Shown here: positions 1 to 5,730 of the stretch, one piece after another | Layout: every line of letters starts with the position of its first letter | How positions within the stretch are numbered: the first letter of the stretch is position 1 | DNA from: Oscillospiraceae bacterium | Lineage (GTDB): Bacteria; Bacillota; Clostridia; Oscillospirales; CAG-272 | Assembly: GCA_015065205.1 (NCBI GenBank) | Contig: SVQS01000125.1 | Span: 1 to 5,730, forward strand | Direction: 5' to 3' | DNA: 5,730 bases | Translations under genes and position numbers: made by a program | The notes under the pieces: model-generated | What the model was told of the DNA's origin: nothing | Database searches by the model: none | What the model saw: only the letters and a program-made list of their open reading frames with translations

Positions 1-8
1 AGGCTTTA

Positions 9-15
9 AGAAAGG
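9..15 (+). promoter_or_regulatory. Weak or distant ribosome binding site of glnS
   Basis: AGAAAGG is the only purine-rich run upstream of the glnS ATG, but it sits 15 nt away, further than the usual 5-9 nt. A second, poorer candidate is GGA at 20-22, 8 nt from the start. No alternative in-frame start exists between the TAA at 7-9 and the ATG at 31, so the start stands even though the site is weak. Any promoter lies outside the window. Confidence 0.35.
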
Positions 16-30
16 TTTTGGATAACGAAA

Positions 31-1686
31 ATGGCTGAAGTTGAAAAGAATTTTATACACGATATTATCGATCAGGATCTGACTGCTAATCCCGGCTTGA
101 AGATCCACACCCGCTTTCCGCCCGAGCCCAACGGATATCTGCACATCGGCTCGGTAAAGGCGATTTGCGTCAACACAGACGTTGCCAACAAATACAGCGG
201 TCTGTTTAATTTGCGTTATGACGACACTAACCCTGCAAAGGAGTCAGACGAGTTCGTTCGCTCTATTCGCGAGGACCTTGAATGGCTGGGTGCTACCCCT
301 ACGGGCGGCGTTTATTACGGCTCTGATTATTTTGGAAAATGCTACGAATTTGCCGTTCAACTCATTAAGCAAGGCGACGCTTACGTTTGCGACCTGACCA
401 AGGATGAGATTGCCGACTACAAGGGCACTGACCGCTCACAAGCTTCCAAGGAATCTCCCTACCGCAACAGAACAGTTGAAGAAAACCTCGACCTGTTTGA
501 GCGCATGAAGAACGGCGAATTCCCCGACGGCGCACGTACTCTGCGTGCAAAAATTGACCCTTCGTCGGACAATCCCTACCTGCGCGATCCCGTCATTTAC
601 CGTATTAAGCATATCCATCATCACCGCCAAGGTGACGAATGGTGCGTTTATCCAATGTATGACTTTGCACACCCCATTCAGGATGCACTTGAGGGCATTA
701 CGCACTCTCTCTGCTCCAGCGAATTCCGCAACCATCGCCCTCTTTATGATTGGGTTGTGGATAAAATCGGCTTTGAAGCAAAGCCTCATCAATGGGAATT
801 CGGTCGTATGAACATCACCTACACGGTTATGTCCAAGCGTTATCTGCGTCAGCTCGTAGAGGAAGGTTATGTGGACGGTTGGGATGACCCTCGTCTGCCT
901 ACCTTGTGCGGTCTGCGTCGTCGCGGCTATACTCCTGCGGCACTCTTCACCTTTGTCCGTGAAGCAGGCGTTACCAACACCGACCACACCGTTGACGTTC
1001 GCCAGCTTGAAGCTTGCGTTCGCAACGATTTGAACGAAAACTCTTTGCGCCGCGTAGGCATTTCCAATCCCGTTCGCGTCATCATCGATAACTACCCCGA
1101 AGATAAGGAAGAAATGCTTGCTCTGCCCAACCATCCGCAAAAGCCTGAGCTCGGCACGCGTGACGTTCCTATGACGCGCGAGATCTTTATTGATGCCGAT
1201 GACTTCGCCGAGGTTCCGCCTCCCAAGTTCTTCCGCCTCAAGCCCGATGGCGAGGTTCGTCTGATGGGTGGCTATATCATCAAATATGCAGGCATTGAAA
1301 AGAACGAGGATGGCTCGATAAAATGCATTCACGCAACAGCAGACCTTGAAACCGGCAACGGTATGCCTGCTGACGGACGCAAAATCAAGGGTACCATCCA
1401 TTGGCTCTCCGCCAAATATGCTGTTCCCGCTACCTTTATGCTCTATGACCGTCTGTTCAACATTGAAAACACCGCAGACGTTCCCGAAGGCAAGACCTAT
1501 TTGGACTTCCTCAATCCAGACTCTCTCACCAAGCTTGAGAACGCTGTGGTTGAGCCTTCCCTTGCTGATGCAAAGGCTGGCGAACAGTTCCAATTCGTTC
1601 GTACGGGTTATTTCTGCAAAGATACCAAAAATCCGAACACGTTTAACCGCGTTGTAGGACTTAAAGATAGTTTCCCCAAAAACTAA
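31..1686 (+). CDS. glnS: Glutaminyl-tRNA synthetase (GlnRS), complete
   Basis: This cytoplasmic class I aminoacyl-tRNA synthetase joins glutamine to tRNA(Gln) using ATP. Visible marks are the PPEPNGYLHIGS signature (HIGH-type ATP site, residues 38-41, with Ser as the fourth residue), the LRYDDTNP block (61-68), and the CVYPMYDFAHP block (205-215), whose Tyr210 matches the residue that reads the glutamine amide in E. coli GlnRS. They are followed by EGITHSLC (221-228), VMSKR (266-270, KMSKS equivalent) and WDDPRLPTLCGLRRRGYT (284-301). From about residue 345 to the end lies the two-barrel anticodon-binding region, with ADGRKIKGTIHW and a final FNRVVGL block. At 551 residues it matches the E. 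coli enzyme (554). These blocks separate it from GluRS and imply direct charging of tRNA(Gln), at least in part. The ATG at 31 is the only plausible start: an in-frame TAA lies at 7-9, and the N-terminus (NFIHDIIDQDL) aligns with the family start. Confidence 0.98.
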   Translation: MAEVEKNFIHDIIDQDLTANPGLKIHTRFPPEPNGYLHIGSVKAICVNTDVANKYSGLFNLRYDDTNPAKESDEFVRSIREDLEWLGATPTGGVYYGSDYFGKCYEFAVQLIKQGDAYVCDLTKDEIADYKGTDRSQASKESPYRNRTVEENLDLFERMKNGEFPDGARTLRAKIDPSSDNPYLRDPVIYRIKHIHHHRQGDEWCVYPMYDFAHPIQDALEGITHSLCSSEFRNHRPLYDWVVDKIGFEAKPHQWEFGRMNITYTVMSKRYLRQLVEEGYVDGWDDPRLPTLCGLRRRGYTPAALFTFVREAGVTNTDHTVDVRQLEACVRNDLNENSLRRVGISNPVRVIIDNYPEDKEEMLALPNHPQKPELGTRDVPMTREIFIDADDFAEVPPPKFFRLKPDGEVRLMGGYIIKYAGIEKNEDGSIKCIHATADLETGNGMPADGRKIKGTIHWLSAKYAVPATFMLYDRLFNIENTADVPEGKTYLDFLNPDSLTKLENAVVEPSLADAKAGEQFQFVRTGYFCKDTKNPNTFNRVVGLKDSFPKN

Positions 1687-1695
1687 TAAAATAAG

Positions 1696-1719
1696 AGGGC
1701 TCGCCTTTGGGCGAGCCTT
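1696..1719 (+). terminator. GC-rich hairpin between glnS and cyuA, possible leaky terminator
   Basis: GGCTCGCC (1698-1705) and GGCGAGCC (1710-1717) pair perfectly around a TTTG loop. A G-U and an A-U pair extend the stem to 10 bp (1696-1705 with 1710-1719). It begins 9 nt after the glnS stop codon, where an intrinsic terminator would stand. The downstream side reads TTACTC rather than a run of T, so termination is probably incomplete. It could instead protect the 3' end of glnS mRNA or tune read-through into cyuA. The hairpin is seen directly; its role is inferred. Confidence 0.6.
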
Positions 1720-1726
1720 ACTCAAC

Positions 1727-1733
1727 GGAAGGA
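1727..1733 (+). promoter_or_regulatory. Ribosome binding site of cyuA
   Basis: GGAAGGA lies 7 nt before the ATG at 1741, a normal Shine-Dalgarno spacing that supports this start. It is single-stranded with respect to the hairpin just upstream, which ends at 1719. Confidence 0.7.
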
Positions 1734-1740
1734 AAATTTT

Positions 1741-3027
1741 ATGCTCTCAAATGAAATTTTCAGCACATATCAAGCAATTTTAATAGAAGAGCTTCAACCC
1801 GCAATGGGGTGTACCGAACCAATTGCCATTGCCTATGCAGCGGCACTGATGCGCGATGCATTGGGAGATATCCCGACCGAGGTGGAAATATCGCTCAGCG
1901 GTAACATCATCAAAAACGTCAAAAGCGTTATCGTTCCTGCAACGGGCGGTATGCATGGCATTGAAGCGGCTGTTGCGGCAGGTATCATTTCGGGGAGATT
2001 TGATAAAAAGCTGGAGCTTTTGTCGGTGCTGGGTGAAGATGAACGCATTTCTCTGCGTTCCTATCTTAAAAAAACGCCGATTGTTATTTCGGAACTCAAA
2101 TCGAGTTGCACATTTGACCTTTTAATCAGAGGTCGCTGTGGCAAGAACACCGCTTGTGTGCAAATTTCGGGATACCACACCAATATCGTTTTGGCTGAAC
2201 GCAATGGCGAGAGTATCATTGACCGTTACGTAGAAAAAGAAGCACAAAAAAACAGCACAAAAAACGCTATCAACCGTTCTCTTCTGTCTGTTGAAAAAAT
2301 CATTGAATTTGCTGACAATACACCACTCGATGAGCTTCGCCCCTACCTCTTGCGCCAAATCAAAATGAATATGGATATTGCCGAAGAAGGCTTGCGCAAT
2401 CCCTACGGTGCATCGATCGGTCAACTGCTTTTGGGGGACGGAAACGTCAGCGTTAAAGACAAGGCGCGCGCTTACGCTGCCGCTGGATCGGATGCGCGTA
2501 TGAGCGGATGTGAGTTCCCTGTTTGTATTCTTTCGGAGAGCGGAAACCAAGGCATTACCGCATCGGTTCCCGTTATCGTTTATGCACGTGAAACCGGCAG
2601 AAGCGAAGAAGAACTCTTGCGTGCCTTGATTGTAGCAGACCTGATTACCGTACATCAAAAAACAGGCATTGGATGCCTTTCTGCCTACTGCGGTGCTATC
2701 AGTGCCGGCGTTGGCGCGGGTGCCGGCATTTGCTATCTCGAAGGTGGAAAATTCCACGAAATTGCGCACACGCTTGTTAATGCTGTTGCTATTCTTTCGG
2801 GCACCATTTGCGACGGTGCAAAGCCCTCTTGCGCGGCAAAGATTGCTATGGCAGTTGAGGCCGGCTTTATGGGCTGGGAGATGGCGAAATCGGGACGCGA
2901 GTTTTTTGGCGGCGACGGCATTGTTACCAAGGGCGTTGAGAATACCATTCGCAACGTAGGACAGCTGGCACGCGACGGTATGATGGAAACCGACCGAGAG
3001 ATCATTCGCATTATGCTTGAAAAATAA
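1741..3027 (+). CDS. cyuA: L-cysteine desulfidase, CyuA/YhaM (UPF0597) family
   Basis: This 428-residue cytoplasmic protein belongs to the UPF0597 family (E. coli CyuA, formerly YhaM; methanogen CdsB), which shares the serine dehydratase alpha-chain fold. Characterised members split L-cysteine into H2S, ammonia and pyruvate and carry an oxygen-sensitive [4Fe-4S] cluster. Family marks are the N-terminal AMGCTEPIAIAYAAA block (Cys24), SGNIIKNVKSVIVPATGG (53-70), the GNQGITASVPV block (268-278), GCLSAYCGAISAG (Cys312 and Cys317), TICDGAKPSC (Cys357, Cys364) and a glycine-rich C-terminal FFGGDGIVTKGVENT block. Cys24, one of Cys312/317 and one of Cys357/364 are the likely cluster or active-site cysteines; I cannot assign them exactly. 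Length is near the E. coli protein (436). No cysteine transporter or CyuR-type regulator is in view. It follows glnS by 54 nt and precedes a membrane gene by 32 nt. Serine dehydratase activity is a less likely alternative. Confidence 0.92.
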   Translation: MLSNEIFSTYQAILIEELQPAMGCTEPIAIAYAAALMRDALGDIPTEVEISLSGNIIKNVKSVIVPATGGMHGIEAAVAAGIISGRFDKKLELLSVLGEDERISLRSYLKKTPIVISELKSSCTFDLLIRGRCGKNTACVQISGYHTNIVLAERNGESIIDRYVEKEAQKNSTKNAINRSLLSVEKIIEFADNTPLDELRPYLLRQIKMNMDIAEEGLRNPYGASIGQLLLGDGNVSVKDKARAYAAAGSDARMSGCEFPVCILSESGNQGITASVPVIVYARETGRSEEELLRALIVADLITVHQKTGIGCLSAYCGAISAGVGAGAGICYLEGGKFHEIAHTLVNAVAILSGTICDGAKPSCAAKIAMAVEAGFMGWEMAKSGREFFGGDGIVTKGVENTIRNVGQLARDGMMETDREIIRIMLEK

Positions 3028-3046
3028 TAGTTTGCAATAATGCAAT

Positions 3047-3053
3047 TTAGGAG
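3047..3053 (+). promoter_or_regulatory. Ribosome binding site of the YwaF-like gene
   Basis: TTAGGAG stands 6 nt before the ATG at 3060. It is the strongest Shine-Dalgarno on the + strand here and fixes the start of the membrane gene. It lies in the 32-nt gap after the cyuA stop, which holds no terminator, so the two genes are probably on one transcript. Confidence 0.75.
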
Positions 3054-3059
3054 ACAATT

Positions 3060-3893
3060 ATGAAAGAATTCTTTGGTTTAGCAAAATTTGAAGGCGGTGA
3101 ATATCATTTTATACGCGATGCCGAGGGCGCTTGGTCTTGGCAGCATATTCTCACCGTTTTGATATTTATGGCAATTATGGTAACCTTAGCCATTCTTTTC
3201 GGCAAAAAATATCAACATTCTCCACTTGATGAAAAGAACAAGGTTTTGGTCGCTTGCGCCATTTTAATCAACAGCTTTGAAATTGTAAAAATTGTTGTAC
3301 TTTGCATCCGTTTACAAAATGCAATGCATTGGCTATATGTTCTTCCCCTCTTTCTTTGCAGTATTCAACTCATCGCCATTCCAATGGCGGCTTTTTGTAA
3401 GGGCAGACTTCGTGAGGCGTGCTTGGATTTTGTTTTCATCTTTGGTGTTCTCGGAGCGGTATTCGGAACCATTGGTGCCGCGCAAAACTACGCTGCCTAC
3501 CCTACCCTTTCAATGGATAACGTATTTTCCGGTATTACGCACTCCATTTCCGGATTTGCATCACTTTACATAGGCATTTCCGGTATGACTAGTATGAAAA
3601 GGAAGAATGCCGGCATTACCGTAGGAGTTCTTCTCGGTTTCTCGATAGCGGCATACATAGCAAATCTTTTGTTGGATTACAACTATATGTTTTTGATGTA
3701 CCACGACGAAACACCTTACAGTATCGTTTATAATCTTGTAAAAGGTCATCCCGTTTTCTATCCACTCTTGGTCGTTCTATTGTTCGTTGCATATATTTTT
3801 GCTTTTTATGCCATCTATTTTCATCTTCAGAAACAGAAGGAATCTGCACAAGAACAGATACCCGAAAAAGAATATGCAGAATTGAAACACTAA
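3060..3893 (+). CDS. YwaF-like (TIGR02206) seven-helix membrane protein
   Basis: A 277-residue integral membrane protein with about seven helices, near residues 28-47, 63-82, 91-112, 120-141, 157-175, 184-204 and 232-256. A soluble, charged tail follows (257-277, rich in Lys, Glu and Gln). No cleavable signal peptide is evident. Family-like marks are the WQHILTVLIF start of helix 1 (His29), LPLFLCSIQL in helix 3 (Cys100), a P...H pattern ending in GITHSISG (His161), and LDYNYMFL (205-212) after helix 6. These resemble B. subtilis YwaF and, more distantly, eukaryotic TMEM164, for which acyltransferase activity using a Cys and a His has been reported. The bacterial members have no settled function that I know of. 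It sits 32 nt after cyuA and is the last gene before a strong terminator. It uses TTA leucine codons, rare in the two genes upstream. The family call is by recalled pattern; catalytic activity is inference. Confidence 0.75.
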   Translation: MKEFFGLAKFEGGEYHFIRDAEGAWSWQHILTVLIFMAIMVTLAILFGKKYQHSPLDEKNKVLVACAILINSFEIVKIVVLCIRLQNAMHWLYVLPLFLCSIQLIAIPMAAFCKGRLREACLDFVFIFGVLGAVFGTIGAAQNYAAYPTLSMDNVFSGITHSISGFASLYIGISGMTSMKRKNAGITVGVLLGFSIAAYIANLLLDYNYMFLMYHDETPYSIVYNLVKGHPVFYPLLVVLLFVAYIFAFYAIYFHLQKQKESAQEQIPEKEYAELKH

Positions 3894-3895
3894 CT

Positions 3896-3930
3896 AAAAG
3901 AGGAACAGCACCGTTGTGCTGTTCCTTTTT
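3896..3930. terminator. Two-way intrinsic terminator between convergent genes
   Basis: AGGAACAGCAC (3901-3911) pairs perfectly with GTGCTGTTCCT (3916-3926) around a CGTT loop, giving an 11-bp stem. On the + strand it is followed by TTTTT (3926-3930); on the - strand the run AAAA at 3896-3899 reads as TTTT after the stem. It therefore can end both the glnS-side transcript, 3 nt after the membrane gene's stop codon, and the DUF2974 transcript. The TAA of the - strand gene (3931-3929) overlaps the T run, so the two stop codons are only 35 nt apart. Confidence 0.93.
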
Positions 3931-5065
3931 ATTCTAAAGCTTCTTCCTTATTTTTGTCCGCTCCGCGGCGGAACACATCCTTTATTTTGCTTACCTTGTT
4001 AAAACCAATAAGCTCAGAGAACATTTTTTGTATGGTTTCGTGCACCCTGGGGTCAAGATTTTTGGTGTGCGAAAACCACTTTTTATGCGCCGCAACAAGG
4101 TCGGTTAGTGTTTGCGCTCCGTCTACCGAAAAGAGCTGATAAACCGCCTCGGCAAATTCTTCTCTTTGCTCGGGAGTCATATCGCGTATCCATTGATTCA
4201 CTGTACGGTCAAGCTTTCGGCTATCGGGTGTAACATCCTTGAGATGAACAAAGGAATTGCCCAAAATCTCCCACGAAAGTCCGTTGTGCTGTAAAAGCCC
4301 CGTTTTTTGGCGGCTTTTGACAACCGTAAAGTTTTCATCGTGTTCCAAAAGCATTCCCACAACCGAGGATTGCGGAACAAGGTTGTTGATGCGAGGGCGC
4401 ATTTCGACATAGTCGGGATCATCGAGAATATTTTTACCAAAACCAGGACCGTCATTGCTGTAAACCGCCGTAATACGCTCGCGAATAGCGGCATCACTGT
4501 GCACGGCGGCATATACGGCAAGATTGCCCCCCTTGCTATGCCCTGTGAGAATCATTTTCCCATTGTGCTTTTGGGCGACCGTATTGAGATATTCTACCGC
4601 CTTGAGTTGTGCCGGCACAACCGGCAAAAAGCACATATTCATATCCTCTTTCCAGCCAACCAAGGTATCGTCTGTTCCACGATAAGTCACAACGGCTGTG
4701 CCGTCGTTCAAAAGGAATGTAACAGCCGAGAATTGCAGTTCGGTTTCGGAATCGATAACATTGACAAACCCTGACATTTTAAGAGTGCCAAAGCGTTTGG
4801 TTGAGCGCATTGCGCGCATCATTTTAACAATATCCTTGGGAATGAGAACTCCCATTTTGGTTTTTTTCGGATCCGGATAGCGCGCCAAGAAAGCCTTAGT
4901 CGCCGCCCAAACGGTGATATCTCCCTCTTCTTCGGGCGCGGGAACGATATCCTGCATATCCAAATAGGAAAACATAGAGAGGATGAGACTGTCTACTTCA
5001 CAAAAAGGAGCAGCCCGAAATGTCAGGTCTCCGCGCCAAGTTAAATAATCGTATACGGTTCCCAT
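3929..5065 (-). CDS. DUF2974 (Mbeg1-like) alpha/beta-hydrolase
   Basis: A 378-residue protein of the DUF2974 family, lipase-like alpha/beta-hydrolases common in Firmicutes with no well-defined substrate. The N-terminus (GTVYDYLTWRGDLTF, then FCEVDSLILSMFSYLD) is typical of the family. Residues 125-133 (VVTYRGTDD) form the strand and turn that begin the hydrolase core, and MILTGHSKGGNLA (171-183) is the nucleophile elbow with Ser177 in GHSKG. SNDGPGF (203-209) offers Asp205 and LLQHNGLSW (257-265) offers His260 as candidate acid and base; these two assignments are inferred. The region after about 285 is a charged helical tail. No signal peptide or membrane helix is seen, so it is probably cytoplasmic. 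The ATG at 5065 is preceded by AAAGGAG at proper spacing. It lies 25 nt after the UPF0371 gene, probably in one operon. Confidence 0.9.
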   Translation of the reverse strand: MGTVYDYLTWRGDLTFRAAPFCEVDSLILSMFSYLDMQDIVPAPEEEGDITVWAATKAFLARYPDPKKTKMGVLIPKDIVKMMRAMRSTKRFGTLKMSGFVNVIDSETELQFSAVTFLLNDGTAVVTYRGTDDTLVGWKEDMNMCFLPVVPAQLKAVEYLNTVAQKHNGKMILTGHSKGGNLAVYAAVHSDAAIRERITAVYSNDGPGFGKNILDDPDYVEMRPRINNLVPQSSVVGMLLEHDENFTVVKSRQKTGLLQHNGLSWEILGNSFVHLKDVTPDSRKLDRTVNQWIRDMTPEQREEFAEAVYQLFSVDGAQTLTDLVAAHKKWFSHTKNLDPRVHETIQKMFSELIGFNKVSKIKDVFRRGADKNKEEALE

Positions 5066-5072
5066 AGGATTG

Positions 5073-5079
5073 CTCCTTT
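5073..5079 (-). promoter_or_regulatory. Ribosome binding site of the DUF2974 gene
   Basis: On the - strand AAAGGAG lies 7 nt before the ATG at 5065-5063. It falls in the 25-nt gap after the upstream UPF0371 stop codon, with no hairpin between, which supports co-transcription of the two genes. Confidence 0.75.
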
Positions 5080-5090
5080 CTGTTTATACA

Positions 5091-5730
5091 TTATCCGTGA
5101 TAAAGCTTTTTTGTTTCGTAAATAGGGTCGCAGGTCAGGTTAATACCAAGCTTTTTGAGCGTGTGTTCATCACTTGCCGATAGAATAACCGTGGAGTGCA
5201 TTTCACAATGACACAGCTTGGAGAGCTGTGCCGTCGCCTTAGCAGCTACGGGGTCGTGCACCGCGCAAATGGAGAGCGCGATAAGAAGCTCATCGGGGTG
5301 AAGTCTTGGATTCTTGCTTCCCAAAAGACCAACCTTGAGGTTTGTAATGGGTTCAAGGATTTCGGGAGAAATCAAATCAATACTGTCATCAATATTGGCA
5401 AGAGTTTTGAGAGCGTTGAGCAATGCCGCTGAAGCCGCCCCCAAAAGGCGGGAGGTCTTGCCGGTAACGATGGTACCGTCGGGCAATTCGATAGCGGTTG
5501 CGGGCTTGCCTGTTACCTCTGCTTTGGCTTTTGCTGAGACCGAAACGCCACGCGTTTCGGGATCGATCGACGCTGTTTGCATAAGCAATTTCAACTTATC
5601 GATCTCGTATCTGGGGCCGTTATCCTTGCGCTGACGTGTTAGTGCCGCGTAATAACGACGAACGATCTCTTTTCTTGCGGCATCGCAAACAGCATCGTTA
5701 TCCACAATGCAATTGCCCGCCATATTGACA
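5091..5730 (-). CDS. UPF0371 (DUF1846) family protein, C-terminal part
   Basis: The reading frame runs open to the right edge of the window (Val-Asn precede the Met at 5723), so only about the last 212 residues of a protein usually near 500 residues are present; the Met at 5723 is internal. Recognisable blocks are VNMAGNCIVD at the left end, KEIVRRYY, LPDGTIVTGKTS, the NPRLHPDELL segment, and the closing VHDPVAAKATAQL, CEMHSTVIL and KLGINLTCDP blocks, all typical of the C-terminal half of UPF0371. The family is widespread in Firmicutes and Actinobacteria, structures are known, but I know of no established reaction. No signal peptide or membrane segment appears in the visible part. The stop codon (5093-5091) is 25 nt before the DUF2974 hydrolase gene, which probably shares its transcript. 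Family membership is confident; function is unknown. Confidence 0.93.
   Translation of the reverse strand, partial: VNMAGNCIVDNDAVCDAARKEIVRRYYAALTRQRKDNGPRYEIDKLKLLMQTASIDPETRGVSVSAKAKAEVTGKPATAIELPDGTIVTGKTSRLLGAASAALLNALKTLANIDDSIDLISPEILEPITNLKVGLLGSKNPRLHPDELLIALSICAVHDPVAAKATAQLSKLCHCEMHSTVILSASDEHTLKKLGINLTCDPIYETKKLYHG

Noticed and set aside
436..1725. A 429-codon open frame on the - strand opposite glnS
   Set aside because: It is in exact codon register with glnS, so it stays open simply because glnS avoids TTA, CTA and TCA codons there. Its translation matches no family I know, and glnS is unmistakable.
3032..3045. Short inverted repeat TTGCA-ATAA-TGCAA between cyuA and the membrane gene
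   Set aside because: Only 5 bp, AT-rich and without a T run; too weak for a terminator and no known operator is recognised.
2122..3057. A 311-codon open frame on the - strand opposite cyuA
   Set aside because: Same cause: it is in codon register with cyuA and ends where cyuA first (reading leftward) uses a TTA codon. The product is not protein-like in pattern, while cyuA has clear family motifs.
4307..4774. A 155-codon + strand frame opposite the DUF2974 gene
   Set aside because: It lies wholly inside the well-supported hydrolase gene, covers the GHSKGG region on the other strand, and has no recognisable motif or convincing ribosome binding site.
5066..5090. Possible promoter or terminator between the UPF0371 and DUF2974 genes
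   Set aside because: The 25-nt gap has only a ribosome binding site; no hairpin and no room for a promoter pair.

Overview
The window carries five protein-coding genes that fill almost all of it. Three are on the + strand (31-3893) and two on the - strand (5730-3929), and the two groups converge on a strong two-way terminator at 3896-3930. No stretch of 300 bases lacks a gene. I see no tRNA, rRNA, CRISPR array, insertion sequence or prophage gene. The gene set suggests an anaerobic Firmicute of the class Clostridia, perhaps a gut Oscillospiraceae/Ruminococcaceae-type lineage: a cysteine desulfidase of the oxygen-sensitive Fe-S type, a YwaF-like membrane protein, a DUF2974 hydrolase, a UPF0371 protein and moderate GC content. 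This placement is inference from gene content, not from a marker phylogeny.

Plus strand: glnS (glutaminyl-tRNA synthetase, complete) is followed after 54 nt, which contain a GC-rich hairpin with almost no U tract, by a cyuA/yhaM-type L-cysteine desulfidase (UPF0597 family). A 32-nt gap with a good ribosome binding site leads to a seven-helix membrane protein of the YwaF/TIGR02206 type, distantly like eukaryotic TMEM164. The spacing suggests cyuA and the membrane gene are co-transcribed, with partial read-through from glnS possible.

Minus strand: the C-terminal part of a UPF0371 (DUF1846) protein enters from the right edge. It is followed after 25 nt by a complete DUF2974 alpha/beta-hydrolase with a GHSKGG nucleophile elbow. 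These two look like an operon ending at the shared terminator.

Most of the window is housekeeping or conserved-hypothetical sequence, and I found no clear new system. The items most worth a second look are the Cys/His pair in the YwaF-like protein, its pairing with a cysteine desulfidase, the UPF0371-hydrolase pair, the hairpin between glnS and cyuA, and the HIGS form of the class I signature in GlnRS.
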